From: JBAXXL01 sp038206725
GTDB taxonomy: Bacteria > Bacteroidota > Ignavibacteria > Kapaibacteriales > UBA2268
Assembly (NCBI GenBank): GCA_038206725.1
Contig: JBBRAO010000061.1
Coordinates: 1-11,322 of the forward strand
Length of the DNA stretch: 11,322 nucleotides
Direction of reading: 5' to 3'
Shown here: piece after piece, positions 1 through 6,404 of the stretch
Position numbering within the stretch: the first letter of the stretch is position 1
How the letters are laid out: each line of letters begins with the position of its first letter
Made by a program: the position numbers and the translations under genes
The notes under the pieces: model-generated
Told to the model about the DNA's origin: nothing
Databases searched by the model: none
The model's input: only the letters and a program-made list of their open reading frames with translations

Positions 1-1412
1 GTGGCGCGGCGCAAAGAATAATATCCCATCCAGTAATTTTTCAAAGCAGAAATATATGAATTAAATGATTGGTCTTTTTCGTTTTGTGCTGTAAAGAAAA
101 CATCCATTGTGATATTGCCAATAACATAACGGTTTTTTGCAACTTCAAATCGGCGCTTTGCTATATTATACGATTTTTCAGCGGCTATCACTTGACGGAT
201 AAGTAGTTGGAATGTTGCCGTTTGATATTTGATTGATTGCTCAAATTGCTTCATTTTATAATCAATGTCCGCTTCAACTCTATATTTGTCTGCCAATGCG
301 GCTTCTACCTCGTAAGTTGATTTATTCCATTGGAAAAGAGGGATAGTGAATGTGATGTCAACCCTTTCTTGATCCAAAAGTGATTTGTAGGCGTCCGGTA
401 TAACATTGGCTTTTTGGTTCAAGCCAAAGTTTGCTGATAAGTTGGCATCGAAATCGTTATTGCTTTTAGCTCTGTCCACATTTAATTCGGCGGTGGTTTT
501 CTGAATCTTATAATCCATAATATTTGAACAGTTTTCCAAAGCGGAATTAAGAGCTTTCTTATAATCCACTTCGACTATTTTTATATTTGTATCGGGGATT
601 ATAGTTAAATCATCCAAAATATCCATTCCAATTAACAGCTTTAACTCATCAGCTTGCAGTTTATAATTAATTTGGGCTTTATCGAGCTCCATTTCGCTGT
701 TCAAAACCCCAAGTTCATTTTGCAGAAGTTCATTTTCGGCAATTTTACCGACAGAGTACCTACCTTTAGAAATTTTATACATTGTATCGTTGACTTCGAG
801 ATTAAAACTGCTGTTATTGACGCTCATTGCGACCATATAAAGCGAATAGAACTTGTCGGCAACTTGTATAGCGATTTCTTCCATCATCTCATTGTAACGT
901 TTTCTGGCGTTCTGGTAGCGCATATCGTAAAGTTTATTATCCCAGCGCATAGAATTGAATCGGAACAGCGGTTGAGAAAGAGAAACTAAGATAGGTGATG
1001 CCGCCCAGGGGTTGTTATATTGAGGCATTCCGAATACATCTAATCTGCTTAAAGCCGATGATAGGGAGATCGTTGCCCCTGTCGGAGAAAACCTTTGCGA
1101 TATTGTGAGCGCGGCGTTTGAATAAGATGTACTTTGACGGTGAAAAGATATACCGTTAGAATCCTGAATTTTGATAATGGAGTTATCAAAGCCCGGTGCG
1201 GAACCGGTGATGTACAATTGAGGGAGATATTCGGCTTTGAATTGCTTGTATTGGCAAACGGATGAATAATATTCGAATTTTGCCATTTTCACAGTTGGAC
1301 TGTTCAAACGGGCAAATTCGATAATGCCTTCTAAAGTCATTTCACGCGCGGTTAGAAAATTTGAGCTGATAAAAAGAAGTAGTAATGTAATTTTACTCAG
1401 CTTCAACCGCAT
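1..1412 (-). CDS. TolC-family outer-membrane efflux protein, C-terminus cut by window edge
   Basis: An uninterrupted minus-strand frame runs from an ATG at 1412 off the left edge (470 complete codons). It begins with a basic then hydrophobic signal peptide (residues about 1-22, MRLKLSKITL then a leucine-rich stretch). The body has the internally duplicated TolC architecture: KGRYSVGKIAENELLQ near 216-231 is echoed by KNRYVIGNITMDVFF near 426-440, each beside long helical segments, with beta-strand-like stretches near 100-150 and 320-360. The last visible residues (WMGYYSLRRA) resemble the usual end of the family, so probably only 10-20 residues are missing. An in-frame ATG at 1436 would add eight residues. 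I prefer 1412 because AGGA lies just upstream and the signal peptide is more typical. By family knowledge it is the trimeric outer-membrane channel of an export system. The start overlaps the phosphatase gene, so it is the third gene of that operon. Substrate unknown. Confidence 0.88.
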   Translation of the reverse strand, partial: MRLKLSKITLLLLFISSNFLTAREMTLEGIIEFARLNSPTVKMAKFEYYSSVCQYKQFKAEYLPQLYITGSAPGFDNSIIKIQDSNGISFHRQSTSYSNAALTISQRFSPTGATISLSSALSRLDVFGMPQYNNPWAASPILVSLSQPLFRFNSMRWDNKLYDMRYQNARKRYNEMMEEIAIQVADKFYSLYMVAMSVNNSSFNLEVNDTMYKISKGRYSVGKIAENELLQNELGVLNSEMELDKAQINYKLQADELKLLIGMDILDDLTIIPDTNIKIVEVDYKKALNSALENCSNIMDYKIQKTTAELNVDRAKSNNDFDANLSANFGLNQKANVIPDAYKSLLDQERVDITFTIPLFQWNKSTYEVEAALADKYRVEADIDYKMKQFEQSIKYQTATFQLLIRQVIAAEKSYNIAKRRFEVAKNRYVIGNITMDVFFTAQNEKDQSFNSYISALKNYWMGYYSLRRA

Positions 1413-2118
1413 TTTTCCTATTGATGTAAGCTTCATTTCTTTGTTTTATTTTATTATTCTTAATAATTTGTTTTAGTTTTAACGTAATATCGAAAAAAGA
1501 TTTATATGGATAATGAGGAATCCTTTTTTCATTACAGTATGCCGATAACGCACCTTTTGCAAAATTTATGTCCGAGTGACGCGCGGCGCAATAATCCGAA
1601 AACCCGTCGCCGATAAACACTATTATATCAAATTCATCCGATGAACGGAGTATAGCATTTCGTTTACACATTGCCGCCGGACAAGGGCAATTTTCGGATG
1701 CATAAGGATATTCAGCTCTAAATTTCCCATTTTCATAAATCAATCTATTACTATATACCTTTCCAATATTTTTGTGTCCGGACGATGAAAGTATATTGTT
1801 GATATATAAGTCAAATCCATCACTAATAACAGTTATAGGAATATTCTCGGATTTTAGAAATTCAACAAATTCGGCAAAGTATGGCGCCGGTTGAAAGTCG
1901 GCAATAAAATCGAGTAATTCTTTTTCTGTCAATTCATTTTCTAAATCAGCAATTTCAAGATTCCAAAATTCGACCATATCAATTTCACCATCGAAGAGCC
2001 GATTAATATGATTGTGGAACTTGCCGAATTTTTTGAAAATTTCGTTGCAAACGTCTTTTTCTGTTATCGTACCATCAAAATCTATAAAAACTTTAATTTG
2101 TTTTTGCTTTTTATTCAT
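1393..2118 (-). CDS. HAD-IB family phosphatase, MtnX/PHOSPHO-like
   Basis: A 241-residue soluble protein with all four HAD motifs: DFDGT with the two catalytic aspartates D13 and D15, S99 in VISDG (motif II), K152 (motif III), and GDGFSD at 170-175 (motif IV). The early cap region and the NCPCPAAMCK segment (143-152) resemble the Cys-rich segment before the motif III lysine in PHOSPHO1/2 and MtnX phosphatases. Those act on phosphoethanolamine/phosphocholine and on a methionine-salvage phosphate respectively. Which small phosphomonoester is used here cannot be read from sequence, and no other methionine-salvage gene is present. Its ATG overlaps the end of the ABC ATPase gene by 8 bp (ATGAATAA), and its 3' end overlaps the tolC-like gene, so it is translationally coupled in the middle of the operon. 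The basic, Asn/Lys-rich tail after about residue 220 is not part of the HAD fold. Confidence 0.87.
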   Translation of the reverse strand: MNKKQKQIKVFIDFDGTITEKDVCNEIFKKFGKFHNHINRLFDGEIDMVEFWNLEIADLENELTEKELLDFIADFQPAPYFAEFVEFLKSENIPITVISDGFDLYINNILSSSGHKNIGKVYSNRLIYENGKFRAEYPYASENCPCPAAMCKRNAILRSSDEFDIIVFIGDGFSDYCAARHSDINFAKGALSAYCNEKRIPHYPYKSFFDITLKLKQIIKNNKIKQRNEAYINRKNAVEAE

Positions 2119-2884
2119 ATCTTCTAAGAAATTGTATCACCACTTTATTGTCAGAGTTTTTTAATTCATCCACATTACCTTCAAACAAAATAGAACCATC
2201 CTCGATTAGAACCACTTGCTCTGCTAAACTATAGACAGAATATAAATCGTGGGTTATAATAACCGATGTTGCGTCTAAAACATTATCTAATTGAAGTATT
2301 AGCTTATCAATTTGCTCCGAGGTGATGGGATCTAATCCGGTTGTCGGTTCGTCATAAAATATATAATCGGGGCTACCAACCAAAGCACGGGCAACGCCGA
2401 CTCTTTTTCGCATACCACCCGAAAGTTCACTCGGCATCGTGGTTCTTAGGATCTGCCATTCTTTTTCAAATTCATTAGTATCTATTTTTTTAATGTCGGG
2501 TAAAAGACCTACGCTTGATAAAACCCGTTTTGCTTCGTTTTCCAAGATATTCTCATCGGTTTCGCCTTGTTCCATAAGCGATAAAACGACATTTGTGTAA
2601 ACATCGTAAGAATCGAATAAAGCCGCACCCTGGAAAACATAGCCTATACGGCGGCGCAATTTGAAAAGTTCTTTCTTGTTATCGGCGTTCACAGCAAGAT
2701 CGTCAATAATAACTTGTCCGGAATCAGGTTTCATTAATCCGGTTATTATCTTAAGTAGAACGCTTTTACCGCAACCCGAACGCCCAATTATACAACAGCG
2801 TTTACCCTTAGGAATTTCTAAGGATAGGTCACTCAAAACAACTTTTGAATCGAAGGATTTGCTTATATTTTGTATTGAAATCAT
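2111..2884 (-). CDS. ABC transporter ATP-binding protein, MlaF/Ttg2A type
   Basis: A 257-residue ABC ATPase with Walker A GRSGCGKS (34-41), Q-loop Q85 in VFQGAALFDS, signature LSGGMRKR (154-161), Walker B YIFYDEP with D178 and E179, the D-loop TGLDP, and switch H212 in THD. The Q-loop context (FQ-x-x-ALFDS) and LSGGM followed by basic residues are the hallmark of MlaF/Ttg2A/Mkl ATPases, which power phospholipid or hydrophobic-compound transport together with an MlaE-like permease and an MCE (MlaD) protein. Neither partner is in this window; they could lie beyond the left edge or elsewhere. About 18 extra residues (roughly 130-149) precede the signature compared with typical MlaF. It is the first gene of the minus-strand operon, with a TAnnTTTG box about 30 bp upstream. 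The MlaF-type assignment is firm; a true lipid-transport role is inference. Confidence 0.9.
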   Translation of the reverse strand: MISIQNISKSFDSKVVLSDLSLEIPKGKRCCIIGRSGCGKSVLLKIITGLMKPDSGQVIIDDLAVNADNKKELFKLRRRIGYVFQGAALFDSYDVYTNVVLSLMEQGETDENILENEAKRVLSSVGLLPDIKKIDTNEFEKEWQILRTTMPSELSGGMRKRVGVARALVGSPDYIFYDEPTTGLDPITSEQIDKLILQLDNVLDATSVIITHDLYSVYSLAEQVVLIEDGSILFEGNVDELKNSDNKVVIQFLRRYE

Positions 2885-2914
2885 AAAAATGGATTTATCA
2901 TAGTATTACCGGAA

Positions 2915-2922
2915 CAAATATA
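2915..2922 (-). promoter_or_regulatory. Candidate -7 box (TATATTTG) for the ABC/HAD/TolC operon
   Basis: On the minus strand TATATTTG matches the Bacteroidota TAnnTTTG -7 consensus. It would place the transcript start about 24 nt before the ATP-binding protein ATG at 2884. No good TTG -33 box is seen at the usual 19-20 nt distance, so this is a candidate only. Confidence 0.4.
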
Positions 2923-2979
2923 ATACTTTTTTTATTACCGATTGTTTCAATTTTAAAATAAATAAATGTTCAAATCGTA

Positions 2980-2987
2980 TATTTTTG
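2980..2987 (+). promoter_or_regulatory. Candidate -7 box (TATTTTTG) for the 73-residue ORF
   Basis: TATTTTTG fits TAnnTTTG and lies 28 bp before the ATG at 3015, in the divergent intergenic region. No matching -33 box is clear. Weak evidence in AT-rich DNA. Confidence 0.3.
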
Positions 2988-3002
2988 AGTGTCTAATATT
3001 TC

Positions 3003-3009
3003 GAGGAGG
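3003..3009 (+). promoter_or_regulatory. Strong Shine-Dalgarno site (GAGGAGG) before the 73-residue ORF
   Basis: GAGGAGG is an almost perfect anti-16S match with suitable spacing to the ATG at 3015. It is far stronger than any other ribosome binding site in this window, where most genes have weak or no visible SD. It is the main reason to believe the small ORF is translated. Confidence 0.6.
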
Positions 3010-3014
3010 CATTT

Positions 3015-3236
3015 ATGGACACTGTATTTAATCGTTTACGTTCTAAAAATAATGCCCGAGCAGTTTTTGGATTTGTAAATAATAATTTGAACGAAGTTCA
3101 GAATAGTGATATGGAATCTGCTAAATTTTGCAATTTTAACACAGTTCCGACAGATATATTTAACGAACGACTGTCAATTACTTATGAAATCAGCAACAGT
3201 ACTACAGAACTTACTTGCCGACGGATTAAATTTTAG
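3015..3236 (+). CDS. Hypothetical small protein, 73 residues
   Basis: I do not recognise this protein. It starts MDTVFNRLRSKNNARAVFGF, is rich in Asn, Ser and Thr, has no signal peptide or membrane segment, and has two scattered cysteines (near residues 39 and 68) without a metal-binding pattern. Support comes from the strong GAGGAGG site at 3003-3009 and a possible promoter box at 2980-2987. It ends 63 bp before the following secreted-protein gene on the same strand, so the two could share a transcript. The C-terminal third looks of poor quality as protein sequence, so the ORF may be a leader peptide or a decayed or frameshifted gene. Moderate to low certainty that it is a functional gene. 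Confidence 0.42.
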   Translation: MDTVFNRLRSKNNARAVFGFVNNNLNEVQNSDMESAKFCNFNTVPTDIFNERLSITYEISNSTTELTCRRIKF

Positions 3237-3299
3237 AATAATTTGCAAATTATGTTTATTTTTGAGTTTCCGTTTTATTTCGGTTTCTCTAGGTTTTTA

Positions 3300-4193
3300 A
3301 TGAAAAAAGCAACTTTAATTTTTATACTCCTATACTGGCTATCGCCTTCAACGCAAGCGCAAGAACCCGAAGTTCAAGGACCTTGGGCGCCAATGCATTT
3401 GTTCATCAAGAATTATTACAGCAAACCTGATTTTGTAAATAATAACACTTATCTAGAATTTTCGGGTGGGGTGAGCACAATCAATGCTAATAAAGTTGAT
3501 ATTTACGACGATTTTCAAAGCACTTTCCTCGCTGAGTTTCGGTACGGATTTATACGTTATAACGAGGAACTGCCGGTAAGAGGTATATTTTCTCACGCTA
3601 AAGACTACGCCTTTATTTCGACAATTTCCTCTACATTCAAGATAATGAATATTAAACCAACCGGTTTAGTAACGGATAGTTGGCGGTTTGGTTTCGGTAT
3701 TGAAAACGGGTACGGGTATTACGGACCTTTCGGCAATCCGTTTATCTTGCTGAAACATAATGCTTCTATAGCTTGGACGCATATAGATTTTTATGATTTG
3801 GGCTCGGTGCAAAACAACAAGGATTATATCCGCCGTTATGACGATATGTTTCGATTTGGTGGGATTTGGTCGGGTGGGGTGGACGTTCATATAACGAAAA
3901 ACATACTACTTTCCGCGGACTATGAGACAAGCGTTATTTATCCTTATTTCAAACCATTACAATGGACAGGAATGTTTATATTCGATAACGCCACCCAACG
4001 CTGGATAGATTATTTCGAGCCTCAAGCAATTCGTATGTTCGGCAAGAGCTGGCCAGTTGTAAAATTTGCTTATAAGAACTTCATTTCTTACGTCGTTTAT
4101 AATATGCGAAAAGATGAATGCTATTGGCCCTTCGAATCGGACAGACCGATAAGTTTTGTTATATACAGAACCGGCTTGACTTTAAGTTTATAA
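3300..4193 (+). CDS. Secreted protein, probable outer-membrane beta-barrel, unknown function
   Basis: A 297-residue protein starting MKKATLIFILLYWLSPSTQA, a clear Sec signal peptide probably cleaved after AQA around residue 20. The frame is open upstream to 3243, but the ATG at 3300 is chosen because it gives a normal signal peptide and has AGG 6 nt before it. The mature part has no internal hydrophobic helix. It shows alternating, aromatic-rich stretches (e.g. FLAEFRYGFIRY, WRFGFGIENGYGYYG) and ends in an amphipathic strand (YRTGLTLSL), typical of small outer-membrane barrels, although the last residue is Leu rather than the more usual Phe. I cannot assign a family. Its only same-strand neighbour is the 73-residue ORF upstream; what follows is non-coding DNA and a convergent tRNA. 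Confidence 0.75.
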   Translation: MKKATLIFILLYWLSPSTQAQEPEVQGPWAPMHLFIKNYYSKPDFVNNNTYLEFSGGVSTINANKVDIYDDFQSTFLAEFRYGFIRYNEELPVRGIFSHAKDYAFISTISSTFKIMNIKPTGLVTDSWRFGFGIENGYGYYGPFGNPFILLKHNASIAWTHIDFYDLGSVQNNKDYIRRYDDMFRFGGIWSGGVDVHITKNILLSADYETSVIYPYFKPLQWTGMFIFDNATQRWIDYFEPQAIRMFGKSWPVVKFAYKNFISYVVYNMRKDECYWPFESDRPISFVIYRTGLTLSL

Positions 4194-4332
4194 GAATAAA
4201 CCATTAATTATTGATATATGATTTAGAAATTTCAAAAATTATTTTGTAATTTAGTTCATATTATTAATTGAATTTTAAAATATATTTTTGAATAAGCAAT
4301 TTAGAAAAGTGAAGAAAACAGAACTGTATGTA

Positions 4333-4352
4333 CCCCACGCTGAAGCGTTGGG
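4333..4352. repeat. Left REP-like palindrome of a BIME-like pair
   Basis: CCCCACGCTGAAGCGTTGGG folds as a 9-bp stem with one mismatch around a GA turn. Its reverse complement relation to the palindrome at 4380-4399 (16 of 20 positions) makes a mirrored pair about 27 bp apart, the form of bacterial interspersed mosaic elements spread by REP-associated tyrosine (IS200-like) transposases. No transposase is in the window. It lies downstream of both convergent transcription units and could also act in 3'-end formation. Confidence 0.5.
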
Positions 4353-4379
4353 ATGATGGCTAAACAGTTTTATTATCAA

Positions 4380-4399
4380 CCCAATGCTTTAGAATGGGG
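4380..4399. repeat. Right REP-like palindrome of a BIME-like pair
   Basis: CCCAATGCTTTAGAATGGGG is an imperfect palindrome. Read on the minus strand it matches the left palindrome at 16 of 20 positions, all four differences lying inside the stem or loop while the CCCCA and TTGGG ends are conserved. The spacer side adjacent to each arm is also similar (GGGATGAT on one side, GGGTTGAT read from the other). Confidence 0.5.
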
Positions 4400-4437
4400 T
4401 GTTTGATGAAGACTTGGGGTTGAATTTTAAATTTCTG

Positions 4438-4512
4438 TCGGGGTGATAGGATTTGAACCTACGGCCCCCTGATCCCGAACCAGGTGCGCTATCCGGACTG
4501 CGCCACACCCCG
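4438..4512 (-). tRNA. tRNA-Pro (anticodon CGG)
   Basis: A 75-nt cloverleaf on the minus strand. The acceptor stem CGGGGTG pairs with CACCCCG and is followed by discriminator A. The anticodon arm is CCTGG, loop TTCGGGA, TCAGG, giving anticodon CGG, which reads proline CCG codons. The T arm carries GGTTCAAATCC. The 3' CCA is not encoded (CAG follows the discriminator). It stands alone between unrelated genes, with a TAATTTTG box about 32 bp upstream and the REP-like palindromes about 40 bp downstream. I see no integrase or duplicated tRNA 3' end that would mark an integration site. Confidence 0.95.
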
Positions 4513-4543
4513 AACAAATATTTCATAAGTCAAATTCAATATT

Positions 4544-4551
4544 CAAAATTA
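4544..4551 (-). promoter_or_regulatory. Candidate -7 box (TAATTTTG) for the tRNA-Pro gene
   Basis: TAATTTTG on the minus strand fits TAnnTTTG and would start transcription about 25 nt before the mature tRNA. The 13-nt context GTAATTTTGAATA, preceded by a T-run, recurs upstream of the ROK kinase gene at 7426-7439, which supports a shared promoter element. Confidence 0.4.
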
Positions 4552-4562
4552 CAAAAAAACTT

Positions 4563-6350
4563 TTATTTTTTTAATTTTTCTCTTAAATTTGACCACATTT
4601 TTGTGTGCGGTTCTTTCACATAACCTTTTGAGCCGAAATATCGTTCTTTGTAATCTTCTCGCAAATGGTTTAAATCAATTACTATCAATCCATCAACCGA
4701 GGCGTTAAATGTTTTATTTACTGAAAATTCATATATTTTAGTTCCACCGTAATCGGTCATTTCCGAATATTTACGGTATAAAATAGGAACCGATAATCCG
4801 ATATTTTGCAGAGCTTTCTTAAGGAATTTATAATCTTGTATATAGTCCTGACCGGTTAATATGTCTTCAATCTCATCTTGAAATTCGGGAGCCGTTTTGA
4901 AAGGATTATTTGGTCTTGCATAATTTTCAGCCCCTTGATACCATTTTTGGTAATACCGCACAATCAAATTCTTAGCGAAAGTATTAAAGGAATCCGTAAT
5001 ACTTACACCACCCCACAAATACTGTATGTTTGGGCGCTTTTTAATATACAGACCGATTCCATTCCATAAATAATCTAAAGCGTTGGACTTCCAATACTTT
5101 TTCTGAATAAAGCTCCTACCGACTTCAATCGAGTGATTGGTTACTGATTTGAAGTTATCATAAAAAGCAAATTGCTGAGCATTGTATAAACCTTTATTTC
5201 CATATACATCAATAATTTCTTTTGTGTTTCCCAACCTATATGAACCGACTATATCTTTATTGCTATTGTTCCATAATATTATATGATCGTAGTAATGATC
5301 GTATTGATCCGTGTCAGCCGATTTTCCGGTTCCTTCGCCGACAGCGCGAAAAGTTATTTCCCGTAATCGTGAAATTTCAGTTATTACGTATGGGCAATTT
5401 TGAAACTTTGCGGCAAATACATACTCATTGTTCTTCGTACTTCCCAATAACGTCGCATTATTAAACAATTCTCGTTTAATAATTTCAGGATGAATCGCTT
5501 TGATTACAATGTCTTTCGGATTATAAACAGCATCGTGGTTTTTCTTTAAAGAATATATATGCTCGCGCAATCTATCGGCTAATGTTTGAGCAGTTATTTG
5601 AAGCGAAGTAAATTCTTTGACATCTATTAGTTTACCAATTGTTGCTATGAGGACTTTTCCACGCTTATTCATTGCCTCGTGTGGCAGAAGAAATGTACCG
5701 ATATTATCGAAAAGTGAAGACAAAATATAAAACAGCGGACTGTTTTTTGCTTTAAGATAGACCGGTAATATTGGCGAGTTGTACTTTTGGGCGAAGCGGA
5801 TTACTCCTTTGTTCCATTGAGTATCTTTAATACCTTTGAAACTTAATCTTGATACTTTAGCCGCCGGAAAAAATATCAGCGCTTCTTCGTTTTCCAAAGC
5901 TTCTTTAATACTGTTCAAATTGCTACGTATAGCGGCTGTTGAAAATAAGTTAATCGGTAGCAACAGGCTTTCAATATTGCTAAGGTTCATCAGAACATCG
6001 TTAGCCAAAATTTTTACATCTTGACGAACGCTATATATCATAGCAATTTGCGCTAAGGCGTCCATACCACCAAGCGGATGATTTGAAGCAATTAAGAGCC
6101 GACCTGTTTTGGGGATTCTTTCTAAATCAGATTGACTTACCTTGTAATCGAAGCCAATATATTTGAATGTATTATAAACGAATTCTATCCCGTGAGCAAT
6201 CTCATTTTGTGCAAGGTACTTATTTATTGAATTCAGGTGGAATGCCCACTTTAGAAATCCAATTACCAATTTGGAAATAAATTTCGGATAATCGCTAAAC
6301 AACTTGGGCATCTTCTCGCGAAGGACTTTTTCGATATTAATTTCTTTCAT
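4563..6350 (-). CDS. OlsF-like bifunctional acyltransferase (PlsC-type plus GNAT/OlsB-type)
   Basis: A 595-residue two-domain protein. The N-terminal half (about 60-270) is a lysophospholipid-acyltransferase domain, with SNHPLGGMD carrying H91 and D97 and FFPAAKVSR (160-168) as the second active-site motif. The C-terminal half (about 300-580) matches OlsB/hemolysin-like GNAT acyltransferases, with FRAVGEG (334-340), VGSYRLG (368-374), IEVGRSFI (408-415) and the late conserved block around VPILYRKY and NASVDGLIVIDL. By family knowledge, OlsB N-acylates an amino acid with a 3-hydroxyacyl chain and OlsA O-acylates the lyso-lipid. Fusions (OlsF) do both and make ornithine or related aminolipids of the membrane. 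The amino acid used (ornithine, glycine or other) cannot be told here. It begins 54 bp after the ROK kinase gene on the same strand, so they may be co-transcribed. No clear SD. No signal peptide, as expected for a cytosolic or membrane-associated enzyme. Confidence 0.88.
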   Translation of the reverse strand: MKEINIEKVLREKMPKLFSDYPKFISKLVIGFLKWAFHLNSINKYLAQNEIAHGIEFVYNTFKYIGFDYKVSQSDLERIPKTGRLLIASNHPLGGMDALAQIAMIYSVRQDVKILANDVLMNLSNIESLLLPINLFSTAAIRSNLNSIKEALENEEALIFFPAAKVSRLSFKGIKDTQWNKGVIRFAQKYNSPILPVYLKAKNSPLFYILSSLFDNIGTFLLPHEAMNKRGKVLIATIGKLIDVKEFTSLQITAQTLADRLREHIYSLKKNHDAVYNPKDIVIKAIHPEIIKRELFNNATLLGSTKNNEYVFAAKFQNCPYVITEISRLREITFRAVGEGTGKSADTDQYDHYYDHIILWNNSNKDIVGSYRLGNTKEIIDVYGNKGLYNAQQFAFYDNFKSVTNHSIEVGRSFIQKKYWKSNALDYLWNGIGLYIKKRPNIQYLWGGVSITDSFNTFAKNLIVRYYQKWYQGAENYARPNNPFKTAPEFQDEIEDILTGQDYIQDYKFLKKALQNIGLSVPILYRKYSEMTDYGGTKIYEFSVNKTFNASVDGLIVIDLNHLREDYKERYFGSKGYVKEPHTKMWSNLREKLKK

Positions 6351-6404
6351 AACAATGATTAGTTTTTCTTTCCTATACCTATGTTCTATAATATCTATTG
6401 TTTT

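Larger units (their letters stand above)
4194..4437. other. Intergenic region with REP/BIME-like palindromes
   Basis: About 240 bp lie between the beta-barrel gene and the 3' end of the convergent tRNA gene. The first 130 bp are extremely AT-rich with no ORF. The second half holds two inverted imperfect palindromes (annotated separately). TTGAATTTTAAA occurs on both sides of the palindrome pair (about 4267 and 4421), but in such AT-rich DNA this may be chance. Confidence 0.6.

Noticed and set aside
654..989. Open plus-strand frame of 111 codons
   Set aside because: It is antisense to the well-supported TolC-like gene and has no recognisable protein features; a shadow frame.
1628..1643. TTCATCCGATGAA inside the phosphatase gene resembling the ftsK 3' hairpin
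   Set aside because: Only the short ATTCATCCGAT core is shared, and here it lies in coding sequence; likely coincidence.
3106..3300. Plus-strand frame of 64 codons overlapping the 73-residue ORF
   Set aside because: No ribosome site, hydrophobic junk-like end, and overlapped by the better supported ORF; considered as the other half of a frameshifted gene but no domain emerged.
4438..4512. tRNA-Pro as an attachment site for an integrated element
   Set aside because: No integrase, no second copy of the tRNA 3' end and no foreign gene cluster next to it.
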